Program-made: the position numbers and the translations under genes
Assembly (NCBI RefSeq): GCF_031179985.1
Contig: NZ_JAPSHJ010000014.1
Location: 1 to 64,000 of the forward strand
Length of the DNA stretch: 64,000 nt
Direction: 5' to 3'
Source: Arthrobacter sp.
GTDB taxonomy: Bacteria; Actinomycetota; Actinomycetes; Actinomycetales; Micrococcaceae
Notes under the pieces: generated by a model
What the model was told of the DNA's origin: nothing
Seen by the model: only the letters and a program-made list of their open reading frames with translations
Databases searched by the model: none
In this document: positions 9,201 to 19,065 of the stretch, piece after piece
Layout: each line of letters starts with the position of its first letter
Position numbering within the stretch: position 1 is the first letter of the stretch

Positions 9201-12200
9201 CCCACGCCTGTGGATGACGAAGTCAAGGTGCGCCCGGGACGCCAGATAGCCGTTGATGCCACCGGCAATGACAGTGATCCCGACGGGGACCTCATCCGCA
9301 TCCTGACCGATGGTATCGAGGCAGATCCCGCACTGCAGGCCACTGTCAGCAAGCAGAGCGGCCGGATCATCCTGCTCGCACCCTCCGCCGAGGGCACAGT
9401 CAATGTCGGTTACACGATTGCAGACGATCGGGATGCGTCGGCGAAAGCCTCCATTAGCGTCTTAGCGGACAACGAGGTACCCCTCAAGGCACCTATCGCC
9501 CGCGATGACCGTGTCACCTCCGCGCAGACGTTGGGCAAGACCGCCGTCGACGTTCCCGTGCTGAAAAACGATGAAGATCCGGACGGTGTCGGGGAAAACC
9601 TGAAAGTCACCGCCCAGGCCGCGACGGCAGCTCCCGGAACCGAAGGCAACATGGTTGTGCAGCTCACCGAGCAGCCACAACTCATTCCCTACGAGGTGGA
9701 GGACGTCGACGGGCAAAAGTCTACGGCCATCATCTGGGTGCCAGGAATTGGCCAGCAGGTTCCCACGCTGTCCAAGGATGAAGTCCTCGAAGTGGTCGCC
9801 GGGCAGTCGGCCACGGTCAACCTGAATGAGTGGGTGAAGGTCCGTGAGGGGCACACGCCACGGCTGACGCAACGTGACCGCGTCAAGCTCATCGGCGCTG
9901 ATGGGAGTGACCCCATCGTCGGTAACAACTCAGAATTGAAATATACGGCCGGGGCGGACTACGTCGGACCGGGTTCCATCAGCTTTGAAGTCACGGACGG
10001 GTCCGGTCCCGACGATCCGGCCGGCCTCAAATCCACGCTCAGCATCCGGACCAAGGTGCTGCCCGACCCCAACCGGAACAACCCGCCAACGTTGCTCGGA
10101 GGGTCCGTGGATGTACCCAAGGGGGATTCCGCCACCACCGACCTGGGCAAACTGACAGCAGATCCGGACCAGGACGATCTCGAAAACATGAAGTACGAGA
10201 TTGTGGGCGGCAACCCCATTGGTTTCAACACCACCATCGACGGCAAGATATTGAAGGTTTCGGGCACTGACGGCGGAGCCATCGGCACTGCTGGAGCCGT
10301 GCAGGTGAAGGCAAAAGACCCAAGGGGTCTGGAAGCCACCGCCACGTTCCAGCTTGCTGTTACGGCGTCCGACCGGCCAAAGCCGGTGGCCAATGACGAT
10401 CTTGAACCCAACGCGGCGGCCGGAAAACCTGTCACCGTAAACGTCTTGGGCAACGACTCCAATCCGTTCCAGGATTCTCCTCTGAAGATCATTTCCGCTC
10501 TGACGGAGACCGGCCAAGGCAGCGCCGTGGCCAACGGCGATTCGGTGACAGTGACGCCTGCCCCAGGGTTTACCGGAACACTGGTGGTGTCCTACACCGT
10601 GGCCGACAAGACGGAGGAACCGTCCCGCAACGCCACTGCGCGGATCCGCTTGACTGTCAAGGACAAACCCGTTGTGCCTACCACACCGCAGGCCCAAAGC
10701 GTCGGCGACCAAACTGCATTGCTGACGTGGCAGGCACCGGCGGACCGCGGCTCACCCATCACCAAATACACGGTGTATGGTGAAGGCGGCTTCCAGCAGG
10801 ACTGCCCTGCAAACTCCTGCACCCTCACCGGGCTGACCAACAACACCAAGTACCATTTCCAGGTGACGGCGACCAACGCCATCGATGAATCCGACAGGTC
10901 CCCGGCGTCGGCTGAAGTCCGTCCGGACGTCAAACCGGACACACCGCTTGCGCCGACGCTGAAGTTCGGAGACAAGGAACTGACGGTGACTTGGGTGCCG
11001 CCGGCGAGCAAGGGTTCACCGGTGAAGTCCTATGACCTGGAAATTTCCCCTGCACCCGCAGGGCAAAACGCCCAAATCCAGAACCTTACCGCGGCCAGCT
11101 ATGTTTGGAAGGGCCTTCAGAACGGCGTGGCCTACAAGCTGCGTGTCCTGGCGCGCAATGATGCCAAGGAACCATCGGAATGGAGCGCCTATTCGGCCGC
11201 CGAAGTACCTGCCGGCGTCCCGGCAACCCCTGCGGCCCCTGCGGCCTCGCAGGCAGGTTCCTTAGGGGCCGAGAGCCAACTGCAGGTCACTTGGACAGCC
11301 CCGGCCAACAATGGTGACGCAGTGTCCTCCTACACCCTCACTACGTGGCACGGGGGAGCTGCCGTGGCCAGTCAGCCTGTGACTTCGGGAACTTCCCAGA
11401 ACGTGAAAGTGGCCAACTCCGAAGCCGACTACACGTTCAGCGTCTCGGCCACCAACAAGGCAGGAACCAGCGGCGACAGCGCTCGTTCCGCACCCATCAG
11501 GGCCGCGGGCAAACCAGGCACCGTGAACAGCGGGACAGTAGCAGCGAACGGCAGATCAGGGCAGTTGGACGTCACATTCACCAGACTGAACGAGTCCCAG
11601 CGCAATGGCTCCCAGGAAACAGAAATCACCTACTCCTATTCCGCAAGCACCGGGCAGTCGGGGCCAATCGCAGCCGGAGGCGGCACGATCACCGGCCTTC
11701 CAAATGGGCGGGACATCACGATCAACATCATTGCCACCTCGACCAAGAACAGTGTCTCGGGTGACGGCAAGAACATCGGGACCGGAAATCCGTACGGACC
11801 TCCGGGTGCTCCGGCGGTCTCCGGGCGGACCTCGGCCAAGGGTGACTCTGCCGTTCACTGGACGTGGAGCCCCCCTAACAACGACAACGGCAGGGCCATT
11901 ACCAAATACGAAGTGAGCTACGAGAACGGCAATTGGACCAGCGTAGGCATGGACCGCAGCTACAGCCGCGACACCGGGGGATGGGATCGGCAGAAGAGAC
12001 TCGAGGTCCGGGCATGCTCGGTTGTTTGTGGCGGGGCTGACGCTGCAAACTCAACTTCCGGCTCGGATCCCACCCCGCCGCCTCCTGCATCCCAGATCCA
12101 AGTGGATGCCTCCAGCGTGCGGACCTGTCCGGGTCAGCCGGGCCGGCCGGACTCCTATCAGGACGGTTCACCGGCTTCCTGTGGTGTCGGCTGGGTCGAG

Positions 12201-12350
12201 CGGTCCTGGGGGAGGCTGACCATCGACTGCACCAAGGACATCTATGGAAACGGAACACCTTGGTACCGGCTCACGGAATCAGCCAAGAGTGGTTGGTACG
12301 TCAAGTCCACAACAGTCGATCTGTATGGTGCGAGGCCCGGCGGATGCTGA
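6255..12350 (+). CDS. Giant membrane-anchored Ig/cadherin-like and fibronectin type III protein
   Basis: Surface protein of 2031 residues, the probable end product of the locus. One N-terminal membrane segment (about 14-38) is followed by a propeller-like region to about 365 (repeats such as [11 protein letters not shown] and [13 protein letters not shown]) and a charged linker. About ten tandem Ig/cadherin-like repeats follow (about 395-1470), marked by DNDSDPDGD-type probable Ca-binding loops. Next are at least four FN3 domains from about 1475 ([69 protein letters not shown]). A Cys-rich, SH3-like cap ends in GGC. I prefer GTG 6255 to the track's TTG 6234 because GGGGGAA lies 10-11 nt upstream. 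Base composition changes sharply at about 7340. It corresponds in context to the fn3 gene of bifidobacterial PFNA clusters. Confidence 0.85.
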   Translation: MTHLFGRSGSRRRRSGFFTGTVFAVAGAALVVGAVVYPGFKTTEVELNDGGVWVVSKSRNAVGRLNYPSRVLDGAVTPASTTFDVLQSAGDVFVDDPTGSTLNQVSAANMRLGGDKQLPGSADVSFGRGVLSVTDPGKGTVWALSPSTVNGFDEESSEPVVVGSQGLVSAVGADDRIYSADPKTGRVSVTSVDAEGVSTGVEESTWEALKGAGDLQLAVVGDQPVVLDAARGKLFLPGGRELALADAKDAKLQQSGPAADAVAVATPKALLLQPLGGSTAKTVTFNGEGVPAAPVQLGGCVHAAWSGANKYVRECANDADDRNIDVPKASASPEYVFRVNRDLVVLNDVNSGNVWLVNQNMQLVNNWDDVVPPKNESDEQDKDSADNNTINILPDRTKPNRPPETKPDAFGVRPGRTTILPVLDNDSDPDGDVLTAAVGASGPKTGNLESIYGGTAFQVSVPADAKPGVEAFDYNASDGRGLSAGGSITLNVVGPDENRPPVFKRGEPTTMLVEQGKTVSQNILTDWMDPDGDDLVLMDAKADNDQDQVKVRRDGLLTYQDSGAAAGKKNVTVTIWDGRATVTGKVVINVQPPGALAPVVNADHVTAVVGQDLVIAPLKNDVDPNGGALRLAQVEASGPAELGPVTDGGTFTFRSGTPGPVYLTYIASNGPQSSQGLIRVDVESGKDTGNPVAVHDVALMPVGGSVLLDPLANDSDPSGGVLVLQSVSMPENSTASVSVIDHSVLRITDLVGTKDPFIFSYTMSNGKKSATGSVSVVPVPAPAVVEAPQPKPDEVNVRVNDVVTIPVLDNDTHPQGEKLTVDPVLPQEVPAEDGKSFVSENSLRFIAGSQPKTVRAIYNAVDPQGQKSAAAVTIHILPLEGAENSRPQPRNLTARVVAAGSVRIPVPLDGIDPDGDSVQLTGIDSSPNMGTATVGSNFIDFTAAGDGAGTDTFRYKVVDRQGAVNTGTVTIGIAPRGDTNQKPTPVDDEVKVRPGRQIAVDATGNDSDPDGDLIRILTDGIEADPALQATVSKQSGRIILLAPSAEGTVNVGYTIADDRDASAKASISVLADNEVPLKAPIARDDRVTSAQTLGKTAVDVPVLKNDEDPDGVGENLKVTAQAATAAPGTEGNMVVQLTEQPQLIPYEVEDVDGQKSTAIIWVPGIGQQVPTLSKDEVLEVVAGQSATVNLNEWVKVREGHTPRLTQRDRVKLIGADGSDPIVGNNSELKYTAGADYVGPGSISFEVTDGSGPDDPAGLKSTLSIRTKVLPDPNRNNPPTLLGGSVDVPKGDSATTDLGKLTADPDQDDLENMKYEIVGGNPIGFNTTIDGKILKVSGTDGGAIGTAGAVQVKAKDPRGLEATATFQLAVTASDRPKPVANDDLEPNAAAGKPVTVNVLGNDSNPFQDSPLKIISALTETGQGSAVANGDSVTVTPAPGFTGTLVVSYTVADKTEEPSRNATARIRLTVKDKPVVPTTPQAQSVGDQTALLTWQAPADRGSPITKYTVYGEGGFQQDCPANSCTLTGLTNNTKYHFQVTATNAIDESDRSPASAEVRPDVKPDTPLAPTLKFGDKELTVTWVPPASKGSPVKSYDLEISPAPAGQNAQIQNLTAASYVWKGLQNGVAYKLRVLARNDAKEPSEWSAYSAAEVPAGVPATPAAPAASQAGSLGAESQLQVTWTAPANNGDAVSSYTLTTWHGGAAVASQPVTSGTSQNVKVANSEADYTFSVSATNKAGTSGDSARSAPIRAAGKPGTVNSGTVAANGRSGQLDVTFTRLNESQRNGSQETEITYSYSASTGQSGPIAAGGGTITGLPNGRDITINIIATSTKNSVSGDGKNIGTGNPYGPPGAPAVSGRTSAKGDSAVHWTWSPPNNDNGRAITKYEVSYENGNWTSVGMDRSYSRDTGGWDRQKRLEVRACSVVCGGADAANSTSGSDPTPPPPASQIQVDASSVRTCPGQPGRPDSYQDGSPASCGVGWVERSWGRLTIDCTKDIYGNGTPWYRLTESAKSGWYVKSTTVDLYGARPGGC

Positions 12351-12461
12351 CGCCGTTCATCCCCACCGCATGACCCGGCGGCAATAAGCCGCAGCTACGC
12401 AGCTACAACGCAATGCCCCCCATACAACGCCCCACCACGATGCAAGGAAAAGGAACTACAC

Positions 12462-13433
12462 ATGACCATGACAACTGAGCAGGCCGCCTGGTTTGCAGGA
12501 ACATTCGAGAAGCTCGTTGCCAACGTCGGCCACGCCGTGCTCGGTAAAGCACACGTTATCCGTTTGACTTTTACGGCCATGCTCGCGGAAGGCCATGTGC
12601 TGTTCGAGGACGCCCCGGGCACTGGTAAGACGTCGCTGGCCCGGGCGTTGGCGGCGACCGTTCAAGGTTCAAACAACCGCATCCAGTTCACCCCGGATCT
12701 CCTGCCTTCGGATGTTACCGGCGTGACCATCTATGACCAGAAGACCCAAAAGTTTGAGTTCCATAAGGGGCCGATCTTCAACAACATCGTCCTCGCCGAC
12801 GAAATCAACCGCGCCTCGCCCAAGACCCAGTCCGCGCTCCTGGAGGTCATGGAGGAGTCCCGCGTGACGGTAGACGGCGTCACGTACGAGGCCGGGCGCC
12901 CGTTCATGGTGATGGCAACCCAGAACCCTATCGAGCAGGCGGGCACCTACCGCCTGCCGGAGGCACAGCTGGACCGGTTCCTCATGAAGACTTCCATCGG
13001 CTACCCTGACCACGCCTCAACTGTCCAGATCCTGGGTGGCAACAACCTTAAGGACCGGTCGAAGGACATTTCGCCGGTGATCACCACCCAGGCGATCGCT
13101 GACATGGCTGACCTGGCCGCCACCACCCACGTGGACACCGCCGTGCTCGAATACATCTCCCGGCTCTGCGAGGAGACCCGCAACGCCCCTGAGACCCGCC
13201 TGGGCGTCTCTGTGCGCGGGGCCTTGGCCATGGTTCGCGCGGCCAAGGTCTGGGCAGCAAGCCAAGGCCGGAATTTCGTTCTTCCGGACGACATCAAGGA
13301 CCTTGCCGGCGTCGTATGGACTCACCGCTTTGTGATGGACCCCGAGGCCGAATTCTCCGGAGCCACCCCCGAGGCAATTCTGGCGCGTGTGCTTGCCGAC
13401 GTGGCAGCTCCGCAGCAGCGCGCCAACGTTTAG
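12462..13433 (+). CDS. MoxR-family AAA+ ATPase
   Basis: MoxR proteins are AAA+ ATPases that act as chaperones in assembling or activating membrane or extracellular complexes, typically with a DUF58 partner. The Walker A motif is EDAPGTGKTSLA (about residues 47-58) and Walker B is IVLADEINRA. Sensor 1 reads ATQNPIEQ and the arginine-finger region is LPEAQLDRF. The length of 323 residues is normal. AAGGAAAAGGA precedes the ATG. It is followed by the DUF58 and transglutaminase-like genes, the classical MoxR/DUF58/TgpA triad, and corresponds to the aaa-atp gene of PFNA clusters. Confidence 0.93.
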   Translation: MTMTTEQAAWFAGTFEKLVANVGHAVLGKAHVIRLTFTAMLAEGHVLFEDAPGTGKTSLARALAATVQGSNNRIQFTPDLLPSDVTGVTIYDQKTQKFEFHKGPIFNNIVLADEINRASPKTQSALLEVMEESRVTVDGVTYEAGRPFMVMATQNPIEQAGTYRLPEAQLDRFLMKTSIGYPDHASTVQILGGNNLKDRSKDISPVITTQAIADMADLAATTHVDTAVLEYISRLCEETRNAPETRLGVSVRGALAMVRAAKVWAASQGRNFVLPDDIKDLAGVVWTHRFVMDPEAEFSGATPEAILARVLADVAAPQQRANV

Positions 13434-13484
13434 CCAGAGTCCTTCCAAAACCATCCCAGTCAGTACGCGACCAAAGGCCTCATT

Positions 13485-14834
13485 ATGTTCCGCAGCACTC
13501 CGTTAAACCGGCTTGCTGAACGCCTCCGGCGGTTCCTTCCCGCCGGGCAGTTGCTGCCCACAAAAAACAGAGGCAACCTCCTCCGTCCCTCCGCAGTCTG
13601 GACGGAAGCCCTCAGCACCGCCCAACTCGCGGTGGAGCCCGTCTGGCGCGTGGTCCGGGCGCAGTGGCTGCGCTTCGTCTGGCCTGTGCTCTCCATCGTC
13701 AGCGTGCTGGGCTGGTCCATTCTGGCTGGGTCCATCCTGCTGTGGGTGGTTGGGCAGTCCTTCGGCTGGCAGGAGGCCAAAGCAGCGGCCATAGCGGCCT
13801 TCGTGCTCTTCGTCATCGCCGTGGGATTTGTCCTTGGCAGGTCATCTTATGGGGTGATCCTGGACCTCACCCGCACCAGGGTGGCTGTTGGCGACAGTGC
13901 GGTAGGAAGCATCGCAGTATCAAACACCTCAGCCCGCCCGCTGTTGCCGGCTGCCCTTGAACTGCCGGTGGGCGCAGCGACCGCCATTTTCCACCTGCCG
14001 CGGATGAAACCCGCCCAGGTTCACGAGGATCTCTTCACTATTCCTACGGCACGGCGTGCGGTCATCGTTGTTGGCCCGGTGCGTTCCGTCCGGGCGGATC
14101 CCCTGCACCTGCTGCGGAGGCAGGTTCTGTGGACAGATCCTGAGGACCTTTATGTCCACCCCCGGACAGTGGCTTTGGCCGGATCGGCTGCCGGCTTTAT
14201 CCGTGACCTCGAAGGAATGCCCACCACTGACCTGTCAAGCGCCGACGTTTCCTTTCACGCGTTGCGCGACTATGTGCCTGGTGACGACAGACGCCATATC
14301 CACTGGAAGACGACGGCGCGGACCAACAAGCTGATGGTCCGCCAGTTCGAGGAGACGCGCCGCGCGCACCTGGCCATCTCCCTGTCCATCAACACGGACG
14401 AGTACGGTTCCGAGCATGAATTCGAGATGGCCATCTCAGTGGCTGCGTCCATTGGGCGCCAAGCCATCAGGGAGCAGCGTGAGCTTGATGTCCTCACCCA
14501 AAAAGGACCGCTCCGTTGCGAGACCGGCCGGAACATGCTTGACGACATGACCAGGATCGTTGGCACCCCCATGCGCAAGACTGCAGTGGACCTCGCCCGG
14601 ACGCTGGCCGACAAAGTCCCCAATGCTTCAGTCGTGTTCTTCATCGTTGGCAGCCAGGTCACCCCTGCCCAGCTGCGATCGGCGGCTGCATCCGTCCCTG
14701 CAGGCGTCCGCAGCCTGGCAGTTCGCCTTCAGCCCGGCGCCGCGCCCTCACGGGCCAACATAGCGGACCTGACTGTTCTCACCTTGGGAGACCTCTCGGA
14801 TCTGGCCATCGTCCTTAGAAAGGCAGCAGCATGA
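13485..14834 (+). CDS. DUF58 domain-containing membrane protein
   Basis: 449-residue partner of MoxR. Two adjoining membrane segments lie at about residues 65-120, followed by a beta-rich region. The DUF58 signature YVPGDDRRHIHWKTTARTNK with LMVRQFEE is at about 260-290, within a von Willebrand A-like C-terminal half. Role in the family: a membrane adaptor working with MoxR; no enzymatic activity is established. The last 4 bases overlap the start of the transglutaminase-like gene (ATGA). Confidence 0.9.
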   Translation: MFRSTPLNRLAERLRRFLPAGQLLPTKNRGNLLRPSAVWTEALSTAQLAVEPVWRVVRAQWLRFVWPVLSIVSVLGWSILAGSILLWVVGQSFGWQEAKAAAIAAFVLFVIAVGFVLGRSSYGVILDLTRTRVAVGDSAVGSIAVSNTSARPLLPAALELPVGAATAIFHLPRMKPAQVHEDLFTIPTARRAVIVVGPVRSVRADPLHLLRRQVLWTDPEDLYVHPRTVALAGSAAGFIRDLEGMPTTDLSSADVSFHALRDYVPGDDRRHIHWKTTARTNKLMVRQFEETRRAHLAISLSINTDEYGSEHEFEMAISVAASIGRQAIREQRELDVLTQKGPLRCETGRNMLDDMTRIVGTPMRKTAVDLARTLADKVPNASVVFFIVGSQVTPAQLRSAAASVPAGVRSLAVRLQPGAAPSRANIADLTVLTLGDLSDLAIVLRKAAA

Positions 14835-17458
14835 GCTCCGCCACGGGACTCCGCCCCCGGCGCCAGCCCGCACCACCCGCCCAAGTGTCCCCGTTCCTGG
14901 ACGGGCGGCCGGTGTGGCACTTCGCTGTCGATGTTGCAGCGCTAACCGTACTCCTGGGTCTGGGCGTGCTGGGCTTCAGCCTCAGTTACGGCGGTGACCC
15001 TTACTACCTTGTGGCCGGATGTGGTGGAATCGGCCTGGGCCTGGGCATAGCAGCCCTCAACGCCCACCTTCGGCTTGGCCTGCTGATCACGGCTGCGATT
15101 GCTTTGGCCGCCTACTTGATCCTCGGTACTGCACTTGCGGTTCCGGGCGCGGCTATTGCCGGGTTCATCCCCACCCTGGATTCTTTGCGGACCCTGCTGC
15201 TGGGCGTGGTCTTTTCCTGGAAGGACATGCTGACAGTAGGTGTGCCGGTTGGCACCGCCGGTGGCGTGCTGATCGTCCCCTTCCTGAGTTCCTTCATCAC
15301 GGCCCTGGCCGCGGCCCTTCTGACCTGGCGCTCGAAGGGGCCATACTGGCCGTTGCTGCCGATCCTGGTGCTCTTTGTCACCGGCATCGCCTTCAGCACC
15401 AATGCAAGCTTCCTCACGGTGGAACGAGGGATCGCCCTGACGGTGGTGGCCATTGCCTGGGCTACCTTCCGGCGTGATGCCCTGCGGCGCAGCGATACCC
15501 GCAAGGTCTCGGTTAACAGCCCGCAGACTGATGCCTCAACCGCCCGCAGGGCACGGACCCGGCGGTTGGCCACGGCGGCGGGTGTCATTGCACTCAGTGT
15601 CGGCATCACGGCCCTGGTCTCGCCCCTGGTCACCGCCAGTGATGACCGCCGCGTCCTCAGGAATACGATCGTTCCGCCCTTCGACCCCAAGGACTACATC
15701 ACCCCGCTGGCCAGCTTCCGGACCTTCGTGAAGGACAAGAAGGACGACAAGCTCTTCGTGGTCAAGGGCCTGCCCAAGGACGGGCGCGTTCGCCTCGCTG
15801 CACTTGATGCGTTCAACGGAACCAACTACAACATCGATCCCAACAGCTCAGGGAACTTCAGCAAGGTCGGTGACGCCAAATCCATCAACACGCTGGCGGA
15901 CACCAACGGCATCGTGCCCACGGTTGACTACACCCTGGAAATCACCGTCGAGGACTACCAGGGCTATTTCGTTCCTGGGGGGCGGAAAACTACGGGCCTG
16001 AGCTTTTCGCAGGCCTCGAGCAATGCAGCCGCAGGGCTGTACTTCAACTCCGGCACCGATACCGCCGTGACCACGAAAGGGCTGTCCAAGGGGGACTCGT
16101 ACAGCATCCAGATAGCGGATCCCGTCAAACTCGAACACGGCCAGCTCACTCAATATGACTTTGCCAAGTTCAGCATGCCTGATGCCGTTGAAGTCCCGCC
16201 CGTGGTGGGATCCCAGGCAAATGACCTTTCTGTCGACGCTCCGACCGCCGTGGACAGGGTCCGCCAGATCGAAGCGCATTTCCAGAAAAAGGGCGCCTTC
16301 AGCAATGGCCTCATCACCGAGGGCCAGTTGCCAAGTGTCTCCGGCCATGGGTCCGCACGGATCAGGAACCTCCTGACAGCAAAGCAGATGCTCGGCGACG
16401 ACGAACAGTACGCCGTGGCCATGTCATTGATGCTCAGGCATCTCGGCATCCCCTCCCGGGTGGTCATGGGGTTCTATCCCGATCCCAAGAGCCCTGAAAA
16501 CGGGGCAGGGGAAGTCAACATCACAGGTAAGGACGTGCACGCCTGGGTTGAGGTCGCTTTCGACCGTGTGGGGTGGGTGGCTTTCGACCCGACTCCGCCT
16601 AAGGACAACGTTCCCATCCCTCCGGATCCGGAGAGCAAGTCCAAACCCAAACCCCAGGTCCTGCAGCCGCCGCCCCCGCCACAGGAGCCGGCTGAGCTGC
16701 CGCCGGACTCCTCCCCGGACGCATTGGATGCAGATCAGAAGAAGAACAATCCCTGGCTCTTCTGGGGACCCATTTTGGCCGCCATCGGTGTGGCCATGAT
16801 CCCGATAGGCATCCTTGCGCTGCCCCTGCTTCTGATTGCGTTGCTGAAGGGCCGGCGTCGAAAGGCCCGGTTCACGGAAGGCGATCCAGCCCGCCGTGTT
16901 GGCGGGGGGTGGAACGAACTCCTGAGCCTTGCAACTGACATGGGTGCAGGAGTGGATCATCGCGCCACCCGGCGGGAATCCGCCGTCGTCCTGGCTGACG
17001 CGTTCCCCGCAACCCAGTCGACTACCACCTTGCTGGCACACCGCGCCGATGCGAGCATCTTCGGCGCGGGGCAACCGAGCGAAGCGGAAGTCCGGGAATA
17101 CTGGACCATCGTGGAAGGATCACTCAAGGACATGACGGGAGCTGTGGGTTTCTGGCGCCGCCAGCAGGCCAGGTTCTCGCCGCGGTCCCTCCTTGCCGAT
17201 GGCAGGACGGCCCTCAGCCTGCGCGGTATGCGGCCGGTCTTGGGTGCGGGGCGCCAGCCTGAAGGAAAGGCCGGGCCTGAAGGAAGGGCTGAGCCCCCAG
17301 TCAAGGCAGAGACCCGTCCGGCCGCTTCTGTACCCTCCCGGGAGGTGCCATCCGCGGTGGCACCCTTCGGCGACGCGCCACGAGGACGCCGCGGACTTCG
17401 CGGCCAGTCCAATCCGGAGGACGACGGCACTGTCAGGAAGAACCGCAACGAGCAATGA
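14831..17458 (+). CDS. Transglutaminase-like (TgpA-type) membrane protein lacking the catalytic cysteine
   Basis: 875 residues: about six N-terminal membrane helices (30-270), an extracellular transglutaminase-like domain, a Pro-rich linker (PQVLQPPPPPQEPAE), one more membrane helix near 640-665 and a cytoplasmic tail. The catalytic His is in DVHAWVEV (about 570) and the Asp in AFDPTPP. At the position where the family has Cys (GxCEQFA), the sequence reads GDDEQYAVAM near residue 520. The thiol nucleophile is therefore missing and the domain may bind or scaffold peptides rather than cross-link or cleave them. It corresponds to tgm of the PFNA cluster and overlaps both neighbours by 4 bases. 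Confidence 0.85.
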   Translation: MSSATGLRPRRQPAPPAQVSPFLDGRPVWHFAVDVAALTVLLGLGVLGFSLSYGGDPYYLVAGCGGIGLGLGIAALNAHLRLGLLITAAIALAAYLILGTALAVPGAAIAGFIPTLDSLRTLLLGVVFSWKDMLTVGVPVGTAGGVLIVPFLSSFITALAAALLTWRSKGPYWPLLPILVLFVTGIAFSTNASFLTVERGIALTVVAIAWATFRRDALRRSDTRKVSVNSPQTDASTARRARTRRLATAAGVIALSVGITALVSPLVTASDDRRVLRNTIVPPFDPKDYITPLASFRTFVKDKKDDKLFVVKGLPKDGRVRLAALDAFNGTNYNIDPNSSGNFSKVGDAKSINTLADTNGIVPTVDYTLEITVEDYQGYFVPGGRKTTGLSFSQASSNAAAGLYFNSGTDTAVTTKGLSKGDSYSIQIADPVKLEHGQLTQYDFAKFSMPDAVEVPPVVGSQANDLSVDAPTAVDRVRQIEAHFQKKGAFSNGLITEGQLPSVSGHGSARIRNLLTAKQMLGDDEQYAVAMSLMLRHLGIPSRVVMGFYPDPKSPENGAGEVNITGKDVHAWVEVAFDRVGWVAFDPTPPKDNVPIPPDPESKSKPKPQVLQPPPPPQEPAELPPDSSPDALDADQKKNNPWLFWGPILAAIGVAMIPIGILALPLLLIALLKGRRRKARFTEGDPARRVGGGWNELLSLATDMGAGVDHRATRRESAVVLADAFPATQSTTTLLAHRADASIFGAGQPSEAEVREYWTIVEGSLKDMTGAVGFWRRQQARFSPRSLLADGRTALSLRGMRPVLGAGRQPEGKAGPEGRAEPPVKAETRPAASVPSREVPSAVAPFGDAPRGRRGLRGQSNPEDDGTVRKNRNEQ

Positions 17459-19065
17459 CACATGACGCAGAGCGCTGCCAGCGCTGCCAGCAGCTGATCC
17501 GCGCCGGAGCCACTTTTTGCACAGCATGTGGCGCCCCGTTGAACAACAGGGCCGCCAGGAGTATCCGCAACGTGAATCATGGTCAGCAGTCACGGGTGGA
17601 GGGGCTGTCCGCGCACCGCCCCTCAATACCCGGTAATATCCCGATAGTGCCCGCTCAACCGGGGCACAACTCCGGCCACGGAAATGGGGGCCTTGGACGA
17701 GGGGGAGAAGCCGCAATGGCAGCACGACTTGAGGTAGTACCCGCAGCTGCCGGTAAACGCCTTGGCGGTGCCGTGCTCGACTGGCTTCCCGCCTTTGCCG
17801 TGCTGGCAGTCAGCTTCACCATCGGTTTCGCCGGTGTGACGCGGACGCTCAGCGGAGGCTTCATCATCTATGACACGTCCACGGTGGTGCTTCTGGGCGG
17901 AATCGGCTCGGCTCTCGCACTCGTGTACGCGCTGGTCCTGATGGCCATCGAAGGCCGCACGGGTAACACGCTCGGAAACCAGATCATGGGCATTCGCAGC
18001 GCCGACAAGGATGGCTACGCACCTGGCACTGGTCCCGTCTTTCTCCGCGGCGTTATTACGGGGGCAGGCATCATCCTTGGCATCCTGGCGGCGATTGTGC
18101 TGGTGGCCCTGAAAGCGTTCGATATAGCGCTCTGGATCGTTGCTCCGCTGTTCCTTCTGGGAAGCGCATGGGCTGTCATCGTGGTCGTCTCCAACACTTG
18201 GGATAAGAACGGCAATCTCCGCGGGTGGCACGATGCCGCTGCGAAGACGCTCGTGTTCGATATCAAGGCGGGCAGGAATCCTGTCACCACCGGCGGTATC
18301 CAGGGCCCTTACAGCTTCGCGCCGCTTGATCTCCCGCCGGTCCAACAGGTTCCGTCCCCGGTTGCCGGCGCTGCCCCAGCGGCACCGCAGGTAATAAACG
18401 CCCAGCAGCTGAACCTGCAGGGCAACCAGGCTTCTGAAGCTCCGGCTCCAGGCGTTGCCGCATTGGACCCGAACAAATGGCAGGCCCCTGCAACACCCCA
18501 GCCCTGGTCGGCCCCGGCTGCCGGGCAGGCTTCACCTCTGGCCCAACTGCCGGCGCAGGCCCAACTGCCGGCGCAGGCCCAGCTGCCGGCGCAGGCCCAG
18601 CCTGCACAGGTAAACCAGCCTGCCGCGCCAGCTCTACAGGCACCGGCATCCCAGCCCTATTTCGCCGTAGCCCATCCCGATGACGACCACGAGCGTACCC
18701 AGCTGAAGGGCGGCGCACAGCTGCCCGCGCCGTTGGCTGTCCTCCGGATCCGGCTCGACGACGGCCGCGACTTCGAGCTCGACCGCACCGTTCTGATCGG
18801 GAGGAATCCCGCTGCCCATTCCGGGGAGCAGGTAGCGCAAATACTGGCCATCCAGGATCCGGGCCGTTCCATTTCCAAAACCCATCTTCATCTCCTTTCG
18901 GACCGTGACGGGATCTGGGTCACTGACCGGAATTCCACCAACGGCAGCGCCGTCACCACCCCCGACGGCGTCCGCACACCGTTGCAGGCAGGCCAGCCGG
19001 CATACGTCAGCCCAGGTTCCACCGTCCACTTCGGTGACCGCACCTTTCACCTAGGACAGGCATGA
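17455..19065 (+). CDS. Zinc-ribbon / RDD membrane / FHA domain protein
   Basis: 536 residues in three parts. The N-terminal zinc ribbon has CQRC...CTAC Cys pairs (about 8-24). An RDD-type membrane domain follows (about 85-260, starting AGKRLGGAVLDWLPAF), and after a Pro/Ala/Gln-rich linker a C-terminal FHA domain (about 425-536). FHA residues for phosphothreonine binding are intact: IGRNP, SISKTH and NSTNGS. It would place a phosphothreonine reader at the inner membrane, probably reading phosphorylation by the kinase at 22047. The linker holds an 18-bp tandem repeat. Four-base overlaps join it to the genes on both sides. Confidence 0.85.
   Translation: MTHDAERCQRCQQLIRAGATFCTACGAPLNNRAARSIRNVNHGQQSRVEGLSAHRPSIPGNIPIVPAQPGHNSGHGNGGLGRGGEAAMAARLEVVPAAAGKRLGGAVLDWLPAFAVLAVSFTIGFAGVTRTLSGGFIIYDTSTVVLLGGIGSALALVYALVLMAIEGRTGNTLGNQIMGIRSADKDGYAPGTGPVFLRGVITGAGIILGILAAIVLVALKAFDIALWIVAPLFLLGSAWAVIVVVSNTWDKNGNLRGWHDAAAKTLVFDIKAGRNPVTTGGIQGPYSFAPLDLPPVQQVPSPVAGAAPAAPQVINAQQLNLQGNQASEAPAPGVAALDPNKWQAPATPQPWSAPAAGQASPLAQLPAQAQLPAQAQLPAQAQPAQVNQPAAPALQAPASQPYFAVAHPDDDHERTQLKGGAQLPAPLAVLRIRLDDGRDFELDRTVLIGRNPAAHSGEQVAQILAIQDPGRSISKTHLHLLSDRDGIWVTDRNSTNGSAVTTPDGVRTPLQAGQPAYVSPGSTVHFGDRTFHLGQA
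18543..18596 (+). repeat. Three-copy 18-bp in-frame tandem repeat in the RDD-FHA gene
   Basis: The unit CCAACTGCCGGCGCAGGC occurs three times head to tail, the third with one change. It encodes AQLPAQ repeats in the linker. Being in frame, copy-number change would lengthen or shorten the linker without a frameshift. Confidence 0.85.

Noticed and set aside
9930-10712. 260-residue minus-strand ORF inside the giant gene
   Set aside because: Shadow of the repeat region; the plus frame continues unbroken with Ig/cadherin-like repeats.
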